From positions 70,038,152 to 70,102,151 of the forward strand of contig NC_083597.1 in assembly GCF_020882245.1 (NCBI RefSeq): 64,000 nt of DNA, written 5' to 3'. The stretch's first letter is position 1; each line of letters starts with the position of its first letter. The stretch is from Rhopalosiphum padi (lineage: Eukaryota > Arthropoda > Insecta > Hemiptera > Aphididae). The translations under genes were made by a program, and so were the position numbers. The notes below the pieces were generated by a model that saw only the letters and a list, made by a program, of their open reading frames with translations, did not search any database and was not told the origin of the DNA. Shown piece by piece: positions 11,882 through 23,500 of this stretch.

Positions 11882-14800
11882 TTAAACATATTCAATTTAT
11901 TTTTTTGAGCATTTAGGTCACATTGTTAAAATATTTAACTAAAAATAAAAATTTGTAAATATGAGAATGCAATTTTTTATTTTTAAGTAATTTATAAATT
12001 ATTAATAATATAATAGGGATTGGTCAAACTTATGTTTTTGTAATCTTGAATCTTATTCAAACTCTTAAAAATTTATGATAACAAATTTTTAAAAAATATC
12101 GTAAATTTAAATAAACCTTTTGTTATATTTTAGACTTTTCAAACTTGATTATGCTTACTGTTTGAAATCTTTTAATTCAAATTTAAACTTAAATTTTTTA
12201 AAGTTTGAGGGCTCAATGAGCTAGAGATCATATTCCTAATAATTAGGTATTGAATGTAAAACATATTACATAACTTATAAAATATTAATATATTATTTAT
12301 AAAATGTTCCTTTATATTTGAGAACTTTCAAGTTATTTTTCAATCATAAAATGCAATTTTTCCATAGGTTATTAACCAAGTTGGAATATTGGTTAGTGAA
12401 TTGTGCCGTACATATTGTTTATCTGAACCATCCGAGTTACAAAGACTGATACAAATGCCCTCCAGTTCTGGGGCATCAACTTCTACCTCTTGCTCTAGTA
12501 AACTTACAGATGAAGAAGATGATGATGATGATGACGAAGAAGAGGTTGAAGAATATATTCAACTTGATATGGAAGAATCTACCACTGAATCTACCAAAAA
12601 ACAAGTCAGTATGATATATGAATATACATTTTTTATTTATTATTTAATCTTAATTATGGTAAATAAAGGTTGATGATATGGAAATTCAACACTTGGAAAC
12701 TTTGGAAAGATTACGACAAAACCAACGTCAAGATTACTTAAAAGGAGCTGTAACCGGATCTGTTCAAGCTACTGATCGTCTTATGAAAGAGCTTAGAGAT
12801 ATATACAGATCTGATAGTTTCAAAAAAGGTAATAAATAGTTATATTATATATTAAATTATGTCATTTATTTAAAAGAAGTGGTACACCAATTTGTTTTTG
12901 TCACACATATACTTATCTTTAACTATGAAATCCAGCATTTTTATTTAAGATAGTATTTGGTATCATTGACTGTTAAAAGCTTTTACTGATAACGTTGATA
13001 TAAAACAAAATAATGGTACAGTTTATACAGCGAATAATGAAAACAATAAAAACTAGAGAACTCTATGGTGTTTTTGAGGATAACTTGTCATTAAATTATT
13101 GTGTACAAAATTAAGACTGAGCAAATAGTTAATGGAAATTATCATGATGGATTGTTTACTGTATTATATTTATAATACAATTATAATATTCTATGTAGGT
13201 AATTAGAAATAAGTTTATCATTTACAGTTAAAGAAGCACAAAATACAAAAAAAAAAAAAAAAATTTAAGAACGTTCAGTTTTAACAAACATGAAATTGGT
13301 TTAACATTGTTCAATTAGTTACGACTTTGAATTGATAAAAAGGCACATAACGTCATTGGACCAGATTCTCCGTAGTTGCCTATATTATATGTTTAAAAAT
13401 TATTCATCTTACACGATAATTTACGTACATTTTAAGTATATTTTCTAATTTTTGTTGTATGCAATATGTTAGTAGAACCAGAATTGAAGAGGTGGGTGCA
13501 ACAACCAGACATCTCCATATTATGAAAATGTTCGGCAGAGACAAAATACATTTACGGAGATGTCTTGTTCTTGGAACAAAAAATAAAACAGACATCTCCA
13601 TTTGTATTATATCTCCGTATCTAACGATCAGATATGTCTGATTGTTGCACCAATTGACGAGATTTTTTTTCTGTAGGAATACACAAAAAAGTGATTTTCG
13701 AAAAAAAGTGGAGATGTCTGGTTGTTGCACCCACCTCTTCAATTTTTCTAAAGTATTTAGTTTTTTTTTAATGTTTAAAATCTTATAAAAGTAATTTTTG
13801 TATTGCTACACCGTTGTGATTTAAAGGTGTATATTTAACAAAAATATCTTTTTTAGTATTTTTAATATTTAAAAATAACTATACATTATATTGAAATTCT
13901 GATATCTTTGTGTAGTACAAAAAAATCACAAAGTTATAGCTATAGCCGTTATGTATACATTAATTAAATCAGTGTTTCCCAACTGGTGTTCTGCAGAACC
14001 TAAGGGTTCCGTCAGCCGGTGCCAAGGGTTCTGTGAGAAATTTGAGAAAATATAAATAAATTAATAATATTTTTGATTTGAATTATGATTTGAAAATTAT
14101 ATTATGGTGGTTCCACAAAACATTCAAGCTCCTACAAAAGTTCAGCAAGTAAAAAAAAAAAAGTTGGGAAACACTGAATTAAATGTTAAAAAATAAAATT
14201 ATTAGTTTAGTAAATTATTAAATAAATCAAACAACTTTTACATGCGTAAGATAGGTTATTATGGCGAGAAGTCAATTTTTTTTGTTTTGTATGTTTTTAT
14301 TGCTCTTTTTTTAAATTACTATAAAATAAATTATGGGAAACATTTAAATTATAATTTCATAACAAAACACAAAAATACATGGAAAATTTCAAATTTATAA
14401 ATACCTAAAACAACGGTTCTCAACTGGGGGTCCCAGAAAAAAAAAGCGTAATGGAAAAAATTAAATTTGTTGTACTTAATTAAAATTATTAAACTTATTT
14501 TGTAAATTTATATCTATCTTATGTGAAAATATATGACAAGTTGGCATTTGGGAGTCCGTAAAGTAGTGGTGAGTGGTCAAGGGGTGCGTGAATGAAAAAA
14601 GGTTGATAACCAATACATTTTAAATTTATATCATGTTAAGATAATTCTAGTATAATTAATATTTGGTGCCAATATTGAAGTTTTAGGAATTTTTTACTTT
14701 TGAAATCTAAAAGTATAAATTACATCAAATATATTTTATATATTTATTAGTATTACTGGACACCATGTTAATAATTTAAGAAGATTTACTGTTCCAAACT

Positions 14801-15809
14801 GTACATTGTGTTCAATTACTTTGTACATTATAACAAATCAAACAGCAATGTCTCAATAAATTAATGTAAAAAATTGAACTTAAAATCACTGGCAATGCCT
14901 AGTGACTAGTGAGTAACATAAACACTATTTGATGTATATACCAACAGATTACAAATATTGTTTTAGTCTAAACATATGTTAAAAAATTGTATACATCAGA
15001 AAGCCAGTAAATTGTGACATGTGATAAGACAAAAACTATAAATTGACGTATCATATTTTTTAAACTAAAATAAATGTGTTGTGTAAATAATAACTAATTA
15101 TAATTATTTAGGGATGTATAGTGTGGAACTTGTTTGTGACAGCATCTATGAGTGGAATATAAAATTAATGACAGTTGATCCAGATTCTTCTTTATACCAT
15201 GATTTACAAAAGTTAAAGGAGAAAGAAGGAAAAGACTTTGTGCTATTAAATATTACATTCAAAGAGACATATCCCTTTGAGCCACCATTTGTGCGCGTAG
15301 TTCATCCTATCATTCAAGGTGGTTATGTCCTAGTTGGGGGTGCAATATGCATGGAATTGCTTACCAAACAAGGTTGGAGCTCAGCATACACTGTTGAAGC
15401 AGTAATTATGCAAATTGCCGCTACTTTGGTTAAAGGAAAAGCAAGAATACAGTTTGGTGTTCCAAAAACAATGAACCAGGTATCCCATGCAACATATCCA
15501 GTAGTATGTGGAAATCTATTTAAAACTAATATTTAATATTAAATAAAATAATATAAATGTTGTTTAAACAACCATATTTAATAATTATTAATTTTATTTT
15601 AGGGTCAGTACTCTCTAGCCAGAGCACAGCAATCTTTTAAATCTCTTGTGCAAATACATGAAAAAAATGGTAAGCAATTACGAATCTTAAAATAATTTTT
15701 GGTTTTATGGTGCATAAATATATTATATATTTGTTCTGAATAAAAATAATAATGATGTTTTCGTTTTTTTTTTTTAGGTTGGTTTACCCCTCCTAAAGAA
15801 GATGGTTAA
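9943..15809 (+). CDS. UBE2Q2: Ubiquitin-conjugating enzyme E2 Q (UBE2Q1/UBE2Q2-like)
   Basis: Seven exons join in phase to 376 aa: 9943-10104, 10211-10315, 12368-12604, 12669-12828, 15112-15479, 15603-15669 and 15778-15809 (TAA). All junctions are GT..AG. Length matches human UBE2Q2 (about 375 aa). The N-terminal part (exons 1-2) is the RWD-like Q-family region. Exon 3 encodes a strongly acidic linker (EEDDDDDDEEEVEEY). Exons 5-7 form the UBC fold: TYPFEPPFVRVVHP, then GGAICMELLTKQGWSS, with the catalytic Cys at residue 301 by my count, and a C terminus QIHEKNGWFTPPKEDG. It receives ubiquitin from E1 as a thioester and passes it to substrates in cytosol/nucleus. The 2.3-kb intron 4 and 2-kb intron 2 carry MITEs. 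Family is certain; the choice between Q1 and Q2 is not. Confidence 0.95.
11672..11825. mobile_element. hAT-type MITE with 8-bp target duplication
   Basis: Perfect 14-bp terminal inverted repeats (CAGTGGCGTGCTCA and its complement TGAGCACGCCACTG) bound a 154-bp noncoding element. The flanks ATCATTAA (11664-11671) and ATTATTAA (11826-11833) are an 8-bp target duplication with one mismatch, as expected for hAT. It lies in intron 2 of the UBE2Q gene. Confidence 0.85.
11846..11878 (+). repeat. (AT)n microsatellite
   Basis: An uninterrupted AT dinucleotide run just after the MITE in UBE2Q intron 2. Confidence 0.9.
13482..13744. mobile_element. 263-bp MITE with about 36-bp perfect terminal inverted repeats
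   Basis: The left end AATTGAAGAGGTGGGTGCAA, continuing through CAACCAGACATCTCCA, is matched exactly by its complement at the right end (TGGAGATGTCTGG to CCTCTTCAATT). Sub-terminal copies of AGACATCTCC and of GATTGTTGCACC recur inside. No protein is encoded; ORFs on both strands across it mirror the inverted repeats. No target duplication is obvious, so the superfamily is open. It lies in UBE2Q intron 4. Confidence 0.8.
13970..14176. mobile_element. hAT-type MITE with perfect 8-bp target duplication
   Basis: Ends are CAGTGTTTCCCAACT and the near-complement AGTTGGGAAACACTG. The flanks AATTAAAT (13962-13969) and AATTAAAT (14177-14184) are identical. The CAGTG..CCCAAC terminus and the 8-bp duplication are hallmarks of hAT elements. 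It is 207 bp, noncoding, in UBE2Q intron 4. Confidence 0.9.
14411..14615. mobile_element. Degraded hAT-type MITE
   Basis: The left end CAACGGTTCTCAACTGGGGG has an imperfect inverse counterpart around 14600-14613 (GGTTGATAACC). The terminus type resembles hAT MITEs, but the ends have drifted and no clean target duplication remains. It is the third MITE in the same UBE2Q intron. Confidence 0.5.
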
Positions 15810-16013
15810 ACAACAGTCTTATACCACCTAAACTTTTCATTCCTAATAAAAAAAAACCTAAGTACGTCTCATTTGTAAAAAAAAATTTGTCAAACTTGTT
15901 TACAGTATAATATTTACGTTACTTTTATCATTTTGCTTAGTTTCTTTGTATAATTGTAGAAAATATAACTTTTATACTTTTCAATTTGGTAACCTAATTC
16001 TATCCAAGTTTTG

Positions 16014-16019
16014 AATAAA
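16014..16019 (+). terminator. Putative UBE2Q polyadenylation signal
   Basis: AATAAA about 205 bases after the UBE2Q stop codon, followed by a TGTTCTAGCTG stretch. A second candidate (CAATAAATG) lies near 16229. Which is used cannot be told from sequence. Confidence 0.45.
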
Positions 16020-16373
16020 GTGTTCTAGCTGCCAGCTGGACTATGTGACCCGTGACATTATTTAACAGATACAAGTCAAACATAAATACTCATGGGTTAT
16101 TATGATATATATTTTTTTTAATACTGATTCTTACATTTTTTTTATGAGTTCAGAGTTCAATTTTTTTTGTGTATTTATTAAATTGTGATTAATTTTGATG
16201 TTACTAATTACGGTTTTTTTATGTATCAATAAATGACACACATAAAATGTGTTTAAAGGAGTTGTGTGCGTTGATATCTGTTTATTCTACTATAGTCGTA
16301 TTATTAAAACAACACTGTAAAAAAATATATATATATAATTATATACAAATAATAAACATTTTGTAATATATAA

Positions 16374-16374
<1 letters not shown>

Positions 16375-16408
<34 letters not shown>
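16375..16408 (+). repeat. (AT)n microsatellite
   Basis: An AT dinucleotide run between the UBE2Q gene and the next gene. The surrounding 16.0-17.5 kb is otherwise AT-rich intergenic DNA with no supported exon. Confidence 0.85.
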
Positions 16409-16409
<1 letters not shown>

Positions 16410-17032
16410 CAAAGCTCAAAAAAAAACTTCCCAAACTGCTTGTTTAGTTACTATATATGATTTATGAACAATAAACAATAAATGGTCTTTATGATTTATG
16501 TATTACTTCCAAGATTAATGGAAGAGTACGTATTAAAAAAAAATACAATTTTTTTTATTGTAAAACTTAATGCTAAGTATTTATTTTATAGCCTAATTAC
16601 ATTTTGTATAATTCTATCAAAATTGAAAGAAATAGTAAAAATTTATTTGTGTACTGTACTTAGGAACAATATTATAATTTGGGGATTTATTTCTTTGATA
16701 TTTTATCTTGTTTAAATTTTATACCTCAACAATATTATGAGAGTTGTACAGTGTTTGCATGTTAAAAAAATTGTAAAGTATAATTTGTACAAATTTATTA
16801 CTATTAAGAGACTGCATCACTTGGACATCAGTCCGTTTTATGAATGAGCTGTAACTATTTTCAATACAGTTTGCCGTAATATAATATAATGATATTGTTT
16901 TATTAACATAATATAATGTAGCTAAATTGAATACCTACCTGCAATTCTATTTCAATTTTTTTAATTTTTTTTTTTCTATTTAATTTATGTAGGTATGTAA
17001 GTTTACTCAGTTTATATTATACATATATACAT

Positions 17033-17100
17033 CAGTGGCGTACTTAAGATTTTTCAATGGAGGAGAATTGAAAATTAAAAGACCGTCCAACTCATCAAAA
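17033..17100. mobile_element. Solo end of a hAT-type MITE
   Basis: CAGTGGCGTACTTAAG begins here and resembles the terminus of the MITE at 11672. I could not find the opposite end, so this is probably a truncated copy. Confidence 0.3.
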
Positions 17101-17539
17101 TGTTTTTTGGTTTAAATTTTAAACTTTAAATTACAGTACATACTATGGCGAAAAAAAATGATAGATACTAATATTACCATATAGCCATATAGGCTGTTCA
17201 CAGTTCATCCATATTTGGTAATTCTTACTACGAAAATGACAAAAAAATAATTACAATAATGTAGGTATAATATATATATATATTCTACATAAAAAATTAT
17301 TCTGGCTACTAAAGTAAATACCTAATAATACAATATTATAATATTATAATATTTATTTATTGCGTTAGAAACAGCTAGTTTAATCTGCTAATAATTAATA
17401 CTTTATATTATTTACTTAATAGATTTATTTTTTACGAATATTTCAACTTATAATATACAACATATTAAATAAATCATAATAAATATTATTATAGATTTAT
17501 AGACTATTGTAAAGTTACACTTTCTTATTCAATAATAAT

Positions 17540-20500
17540 ATGGGATATTCATTGAATGTAGAAAATTTGATCCACATGGCAATAGATGCCAACAATGTGA
17601 GTATTTATTTAATTCTACTTGTGAACACTGAATAATGATCAAAATAAATTTCAGGGACATATTAATCAACATTTTTTGGTGAGACTTTTGAAAATTCTGG
17701 TGCGTCATACAAATTTGGATAAATATTACGTTGATTTTACTGGGAAGGACGAAAACCGCGCACATGTATTTTACATTACAAATCTATATTATAAATTTTA
17801 ATATCGATTATACTATAAACCTGCTACTTGCAGGCTACAGACGACTACATTATACAGTAGATTCTTATAATGTTTAACGTCGCTATCTCGAATTTTTCTA
17901 TACCCCTGAAATCCCCTTGAAACTACCATTACATTTTATAAGGGTTTACACTCGATAATTCAAAATAAAATTATTTGTTTTCGTTATCTCTAATACTCAA
18001 ATAATATTATTATTATAGTAAGATCAAAAAATTAAGTACCTAGTATATTCAGTATAGTGATCGTGATTTCACGCGTTGGTAGTCAATTATTGTAGTCATT
18101 CGTATACAACATAGTGAAATAGAAAATAATGACAGATTTAAAAAAAAAAAAAATGTGTTTATTCATTGTTTTAGTTTATTGATATGTATGTAGTATGTAG
18201 TATACTGCTTTAAGTCTTTAAACGATGAATTTTAATCAATTTTTTTCAATTTTTATAATAAAACTAGATATATCGAACTTTTTGCTGTTCCCCTCGAGAT
18301 TCGACTAAATGAGAATCTACTGTATAGATTATATAAATATAGCTATTAACAAATTATTGTGTGTCGAAAGGATGTGTATACAGGAATTGAGGATATTATT
18401 ACAAGTCCACTAAATGATGCATTTGAAATATCATACAACGAAGACGATATGCTGATACCAATTAAACGCCCACAACCACGACCTAAAAAACAAATTACTC
18501 GTCAAATTGGACAGTACGAAAACTTTGAAGAATCAGGAGTAAGTACAAACAAATTCTTATTAATTGGTTGTTTATTGGTCCAAGTCCATAAAAAAGATCA
18601 TTTGGACAAAATAAATATTGTACATTTTTATAAAATCATTTTAAACGGCTATTATCCTAATGGTAGGCACATACATATTAGTAACTCAGAAACTACTCGT
18701 CCGAATTTTGATTTAAATTACAACTGAATTTTAAAAACTTATTTGGGTAGGTGTACTTAATAATTTACAGTAAGAAAAATTGAGTGTCATTTAAAAATAT
18801 AAACTTTAATCTGTGCTGTTTTTATTATTAAAATGAAGAAAATGGTAAATTGTTAACGACATGATTGACTTAAAATATAAATAGTTTTCGGTTCGTAATC
18901 TGCGCTACCCGATTAGTTAATTAAAAAAAAATTTAAAATATATATTTATGAACATACTCTTATTTAAGAACTTCAATTATTTTTTAGATGTTGGAGATGA
19001 ATGAAGAGTTTAACATTAACCCCCCGACTATTTCAGCTGTTTCGGCAAACCAAGAAATGACCGAGGATGCTGGAGTTAGTATACTTATATTTATATATGA
19101 TATATAAGTCTATTTCCATTTCCATTTCAAATTGTTTATTTCTTATTACCTTAATGCGTCCCAATTAATTAATTGGTACCTATAGTAGTATAGTGTACAT
19201 CGCCGGGAGGTCAACAATATACGGTTAGGTATATACTCTTATACATGAAAACGCATTTGGGAAATTTAATATAATATGTCGATAAGACTAGATGCACTCG
19301 AAGAGTCTCGCATATTATAACTATATTCACGTTCAGTGGTGGATTTATGGGGTGGAATCCGTGAGGTCTAGACCCCCTCACACAATTATATAATGTTATA
19401 CGATTTATAATAATACATTTTATAAAATATAATTTTTACATATTATTTTTAAGGACCCCCTCCAAAAAAAAGTGTTGAATATCCGCCCCTGTTTACGTTT
19501 ACCTTAATTGGTCATTACTCATTACTCATTACCCTGTGTAGCCTGTGTGCATAAAGGTGATTTTAACATCTCAGAGATTATATATTTTTAAGTCTCAAAT
19601 GTGTCATCACATAACTACTACTATGTGATTTCCAATAGATGTAATACAAAAAAAGGAATACAAAAATTTGTAATAACAAATAGAAATTAGTATTTTACTG
19701 CTATGGCCTAGCTGAAATCAAATTTGACTTAAAATATTAAAAATTTAGTTTAATATATAAGTGAAAAAAATAATTTTTATTAAAAAAAAAAAAGCGTTGA
19801 CTTTTTAATTTGTATACTAACTTGAATGAATACTAAACACATTATTTAAAATGTAGTGTTCTTGTATATTAAATCATATATTTGACTATAAAATATTATT
19901 CTATGATCCAACTACTCATTTATTAATAGCTAATTACATATAACATTAATTTAAAAATATATTTTGTATAACTTTTGTTTGGCATTGAAAAAAATAGAAA
20001 TAACCAATTTGGGGCCCAAAATTGTAAATTGTACTGGGCCAATGAATTAGTAAATCAGGTACTGCATGATATCTTATCGTTGTTAGATAATCATCGTCAT
20101 AATCTAAAAGCATTTAAACATTTTAATTCGTTTTTCATTTTAGGATGCTCATCAGTACAAGAGGTCCGTATATCATAAAGATAATTCTATGCTTATAAGC
20201 ATACTTGTACATTACTTATAAAATCAAGTTTCCCGATAGTATTGTTTTTCTTATATTTTCTTATTTTTTACAGTTGTATGAGAGATCTCTTTTAAGTGAA
20301 GACTTCTTAAAACGGTAAAGATGAATCATTTATAATATTATAATAGTATATTACATGTAATTGATAACATACAACTTATCTATTTTTTTAGACCATTCAA
20401 TAAAAAACCAAATGAGACAGAAGAGTCTGAAGATATCTTGAGATATACACTTAATAGCATTATAGAGCAAGTAAATCAGTTAACGGCAAAAGTAAAAGAA

Positions 20501-23500
20501 ATGGAAATACAACAAAGTAAATAACTTTTAATTCTACAATTTACAATACCTAGTTATATTTCAGAATTTGAGCGCAGCAATGAATGTTTTGATTTTACAT
20601 TGATAAGTGTGTGTATTTTTTTAAACACAAATAAGTTGATAAAATTCTTTGATTTTAAATTTTGAGGGTGGTTTTGGATAGAAATATAGATATATTTTGT
20701 ACTTTAGAGGTAAAGTAGTCAATCCCATTTTTTAGATTCTGAACGGAGTGAAGAATGTATTGATTTTACAATGATGTATGTTTTTTTTTGTATCTGTCAT
20801 TACGTTTTGGAGTTGAAATAATGTTTTGATTTTTGACTTCAGCCCCTCTTTGGAAAGAAAAATGAATCTAGTTGGTACTTTGGGGGGGGGGGGGCAAAAG
20901 TAAAAAATTTCTAGTAATTTTCAAAAGATTCAGGAAAAACCCTAAAAAAGTAACGGAAAAAACAGGAGTTTTTACACATAATCAGTTTTTGACGAAACTC
21001 AAAAACGAATCATTGTAAATACTTGAAATTTTTCACCAAATGTTTATATTATATATTTGTTAGTCACAATTTTTGTTTATAAGCATTTAAAGTTCTAGTG
21101 TTTACGGAATATGTTAAAATCGCAAAAATTAGCAAGGAATTTTGAAGTTAAAAATTCATTACATTTTTGTGATTTATACCTAAGGTTATAAAACCCAACA
21201 CAAAGTTCTCCATAACTTTTTTTTCAAAAACTGTAAAAAACAATTCTAGCGTCAATATAGAAACAAATTTATGAGCGTATGAAATTTAATTTTTTACAAA
21301 ATCGCGTAAAATTACGATATATTACAATTTAAATATAGCTAATAATATAATATATCCTACTAATTATCCTAGATTGACAAATCATTTCCGTTTAAATTCG
21401 TTTTTCGTATATAATGATACCTGTCATTGCATTCAAATTTAACACATCCATTATATGACCTACTCTCCATCTCTACTATACAGCAGAGCGATACCCACTT
21501 GGCCCCCTTTTTTTTATAAATGATTATTAGGGAAAACTAAAAAAAAAAATAGAGAAAAACAATTTTTTTTTTTGTAAGATAAATTGTTGATATTAATTTT
21601 ATTTTTAATAAATACTGAATACTGAATAGTGAATAGTATATGTGTTGGTAACATATGTATAATTATAATTAATAATTTAATGGTATTTCAATCGTTCAGG
21701 TGAATTGTGAAAACATAATAATAATATTATTTAATATTTTTTAATGATTGAATAGACAGATAATATATTGGATTGTATTTGTATATTTTTTAAGTAAAAC
21801 ATTTTTAGACATAACTAACACAATTTTCCTTTTTTTTTTTACAGATGCTACAGTGATACCTTTGACGCCGGACTGTCAAAACGATTCAACACATGTATAA
21901 ATTATTTGTCTGATAAACTTTATTTTTTTATTTTTTTGTTTTTTTTTTTACGTAGAGTTGCGAAGTACCAAATGAGTCGTTTACAGAATCATCAGTGCAA
22001 ACCTTTTATAGTTCGATTTCGGTTGATCTATCAGAACCTGGTAATTTTGAACGTTTTATTTTTGTTATCCGATACCTAATTGTCACTGAATCACTGGCAT
22101 TCCTTAATTATTATTATTATTCAGTTTCTGTAGTTAAATATAGCTCAGTAAGCCGACCAGCGTCCAATCCTAAGGGAAGTATTAAAATAATAATATATTC
22201 AAGTCTGGATAAGTTAACTATATTATTCTAACTTCTTAATATAGAAAAAATTGAGTAAAGTTTAAAGTTAGTTTTTTTTAAATTGTTATTTATTTCTAAT
22301 ACATGCCGAAGCACACTAATTTGACTTTAAATTTTTAACTATGTTCAATATCTCATATAAACTTATATAATAATTCAAATTAACTTAAACAGTTATTTAT
22401 TTTTTTTTTTAAATCATAACTTACAAAAATGTATTTTAAAAAAAAATAAATTTTACATGATTATCTATCTCTTAGTTATACCTAAATACTCTAAATATCA
22501 TTGTGTTGAATGCCAGCGGGATAAGGGAAAATCGATGTTTATATATTCTATATTGTACCATATTATCACAAAGAATACATTTTAAAATTATTAGTTACTT
22601 TACATGTATTGATGTATGTAATATTTGTGAGTCTAAATCTAAACAGAATTTATTTTTTATCTAAAAAACAAAAAATAATATTAAATTTTTCAAGAGCTGT
22701 ATAATGCTACTTGTGCGAAGAAACTTAAGCGATTTTTATTAAAAAAGATACATTTTGATAGCTTTGATAAAAAAAACTCTCCTACTAGAATTTCGACACA
22801 ACAATTAATATTATAATAATAAAATTATGTCACATTTTGAATATTATGATTTATTTCCGATGAAGTTATTTTACATAACGTAGTGGTGTAAATTACTTTT
22901 GTATGACAAAAAACGGTTTGAATCTCGTTGAAATAGTCGACATATTTTATAAAAAAAATCAAAACATTAGTATAAAACAAAAAAGATTATTACCATAAAT
23001 AATAAAATAACTTTCGTTCACTAAATGATTGTTTGGAGACATCATATTATATTTGATAGAAGTTATTTGTCACAATTCGTGATGGAAACTGAAAACAATC
23101 TTATTTTGATCTACAAAACATTGGATTTTTTGTTTATTTTAAATGTGGGAAATTGTATTTATTTATAATATATTCTTTCGGAATAAAAAATGATTTACAT
23201 TTCTGTGTTACTTTTAACTAGAAAATATCCTGCAAAAAGATTCAAAAGATTTTGAAAAACCAAAAACATTTTTTAATCGGAGGTTCGTTAAAAAATATAT
23301 ATGATTATAATTAATATACGTTATATTTATACTAAGTAATAAAAATGTTTTCAGTGTTGGAGCTAAAAAAGGCGATGAAGCAGATTCCTTTTTCATTATC
23401 GAAAAACGTAGTTATGATGTAAATCTTTATACAATTTAAATCGCTTAATTGATATGGTTACAATTCTAAAATATTATTATTAATTTTTAATATTATTTAA

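Noticed and set aside
13404..13742. 112-codon minus-strand ORF
   Set aside because: It spans the inverted-repeat MITE; the peptide is the translation of its two complementary ends (WVQQPDIS and its echo), not a protein.
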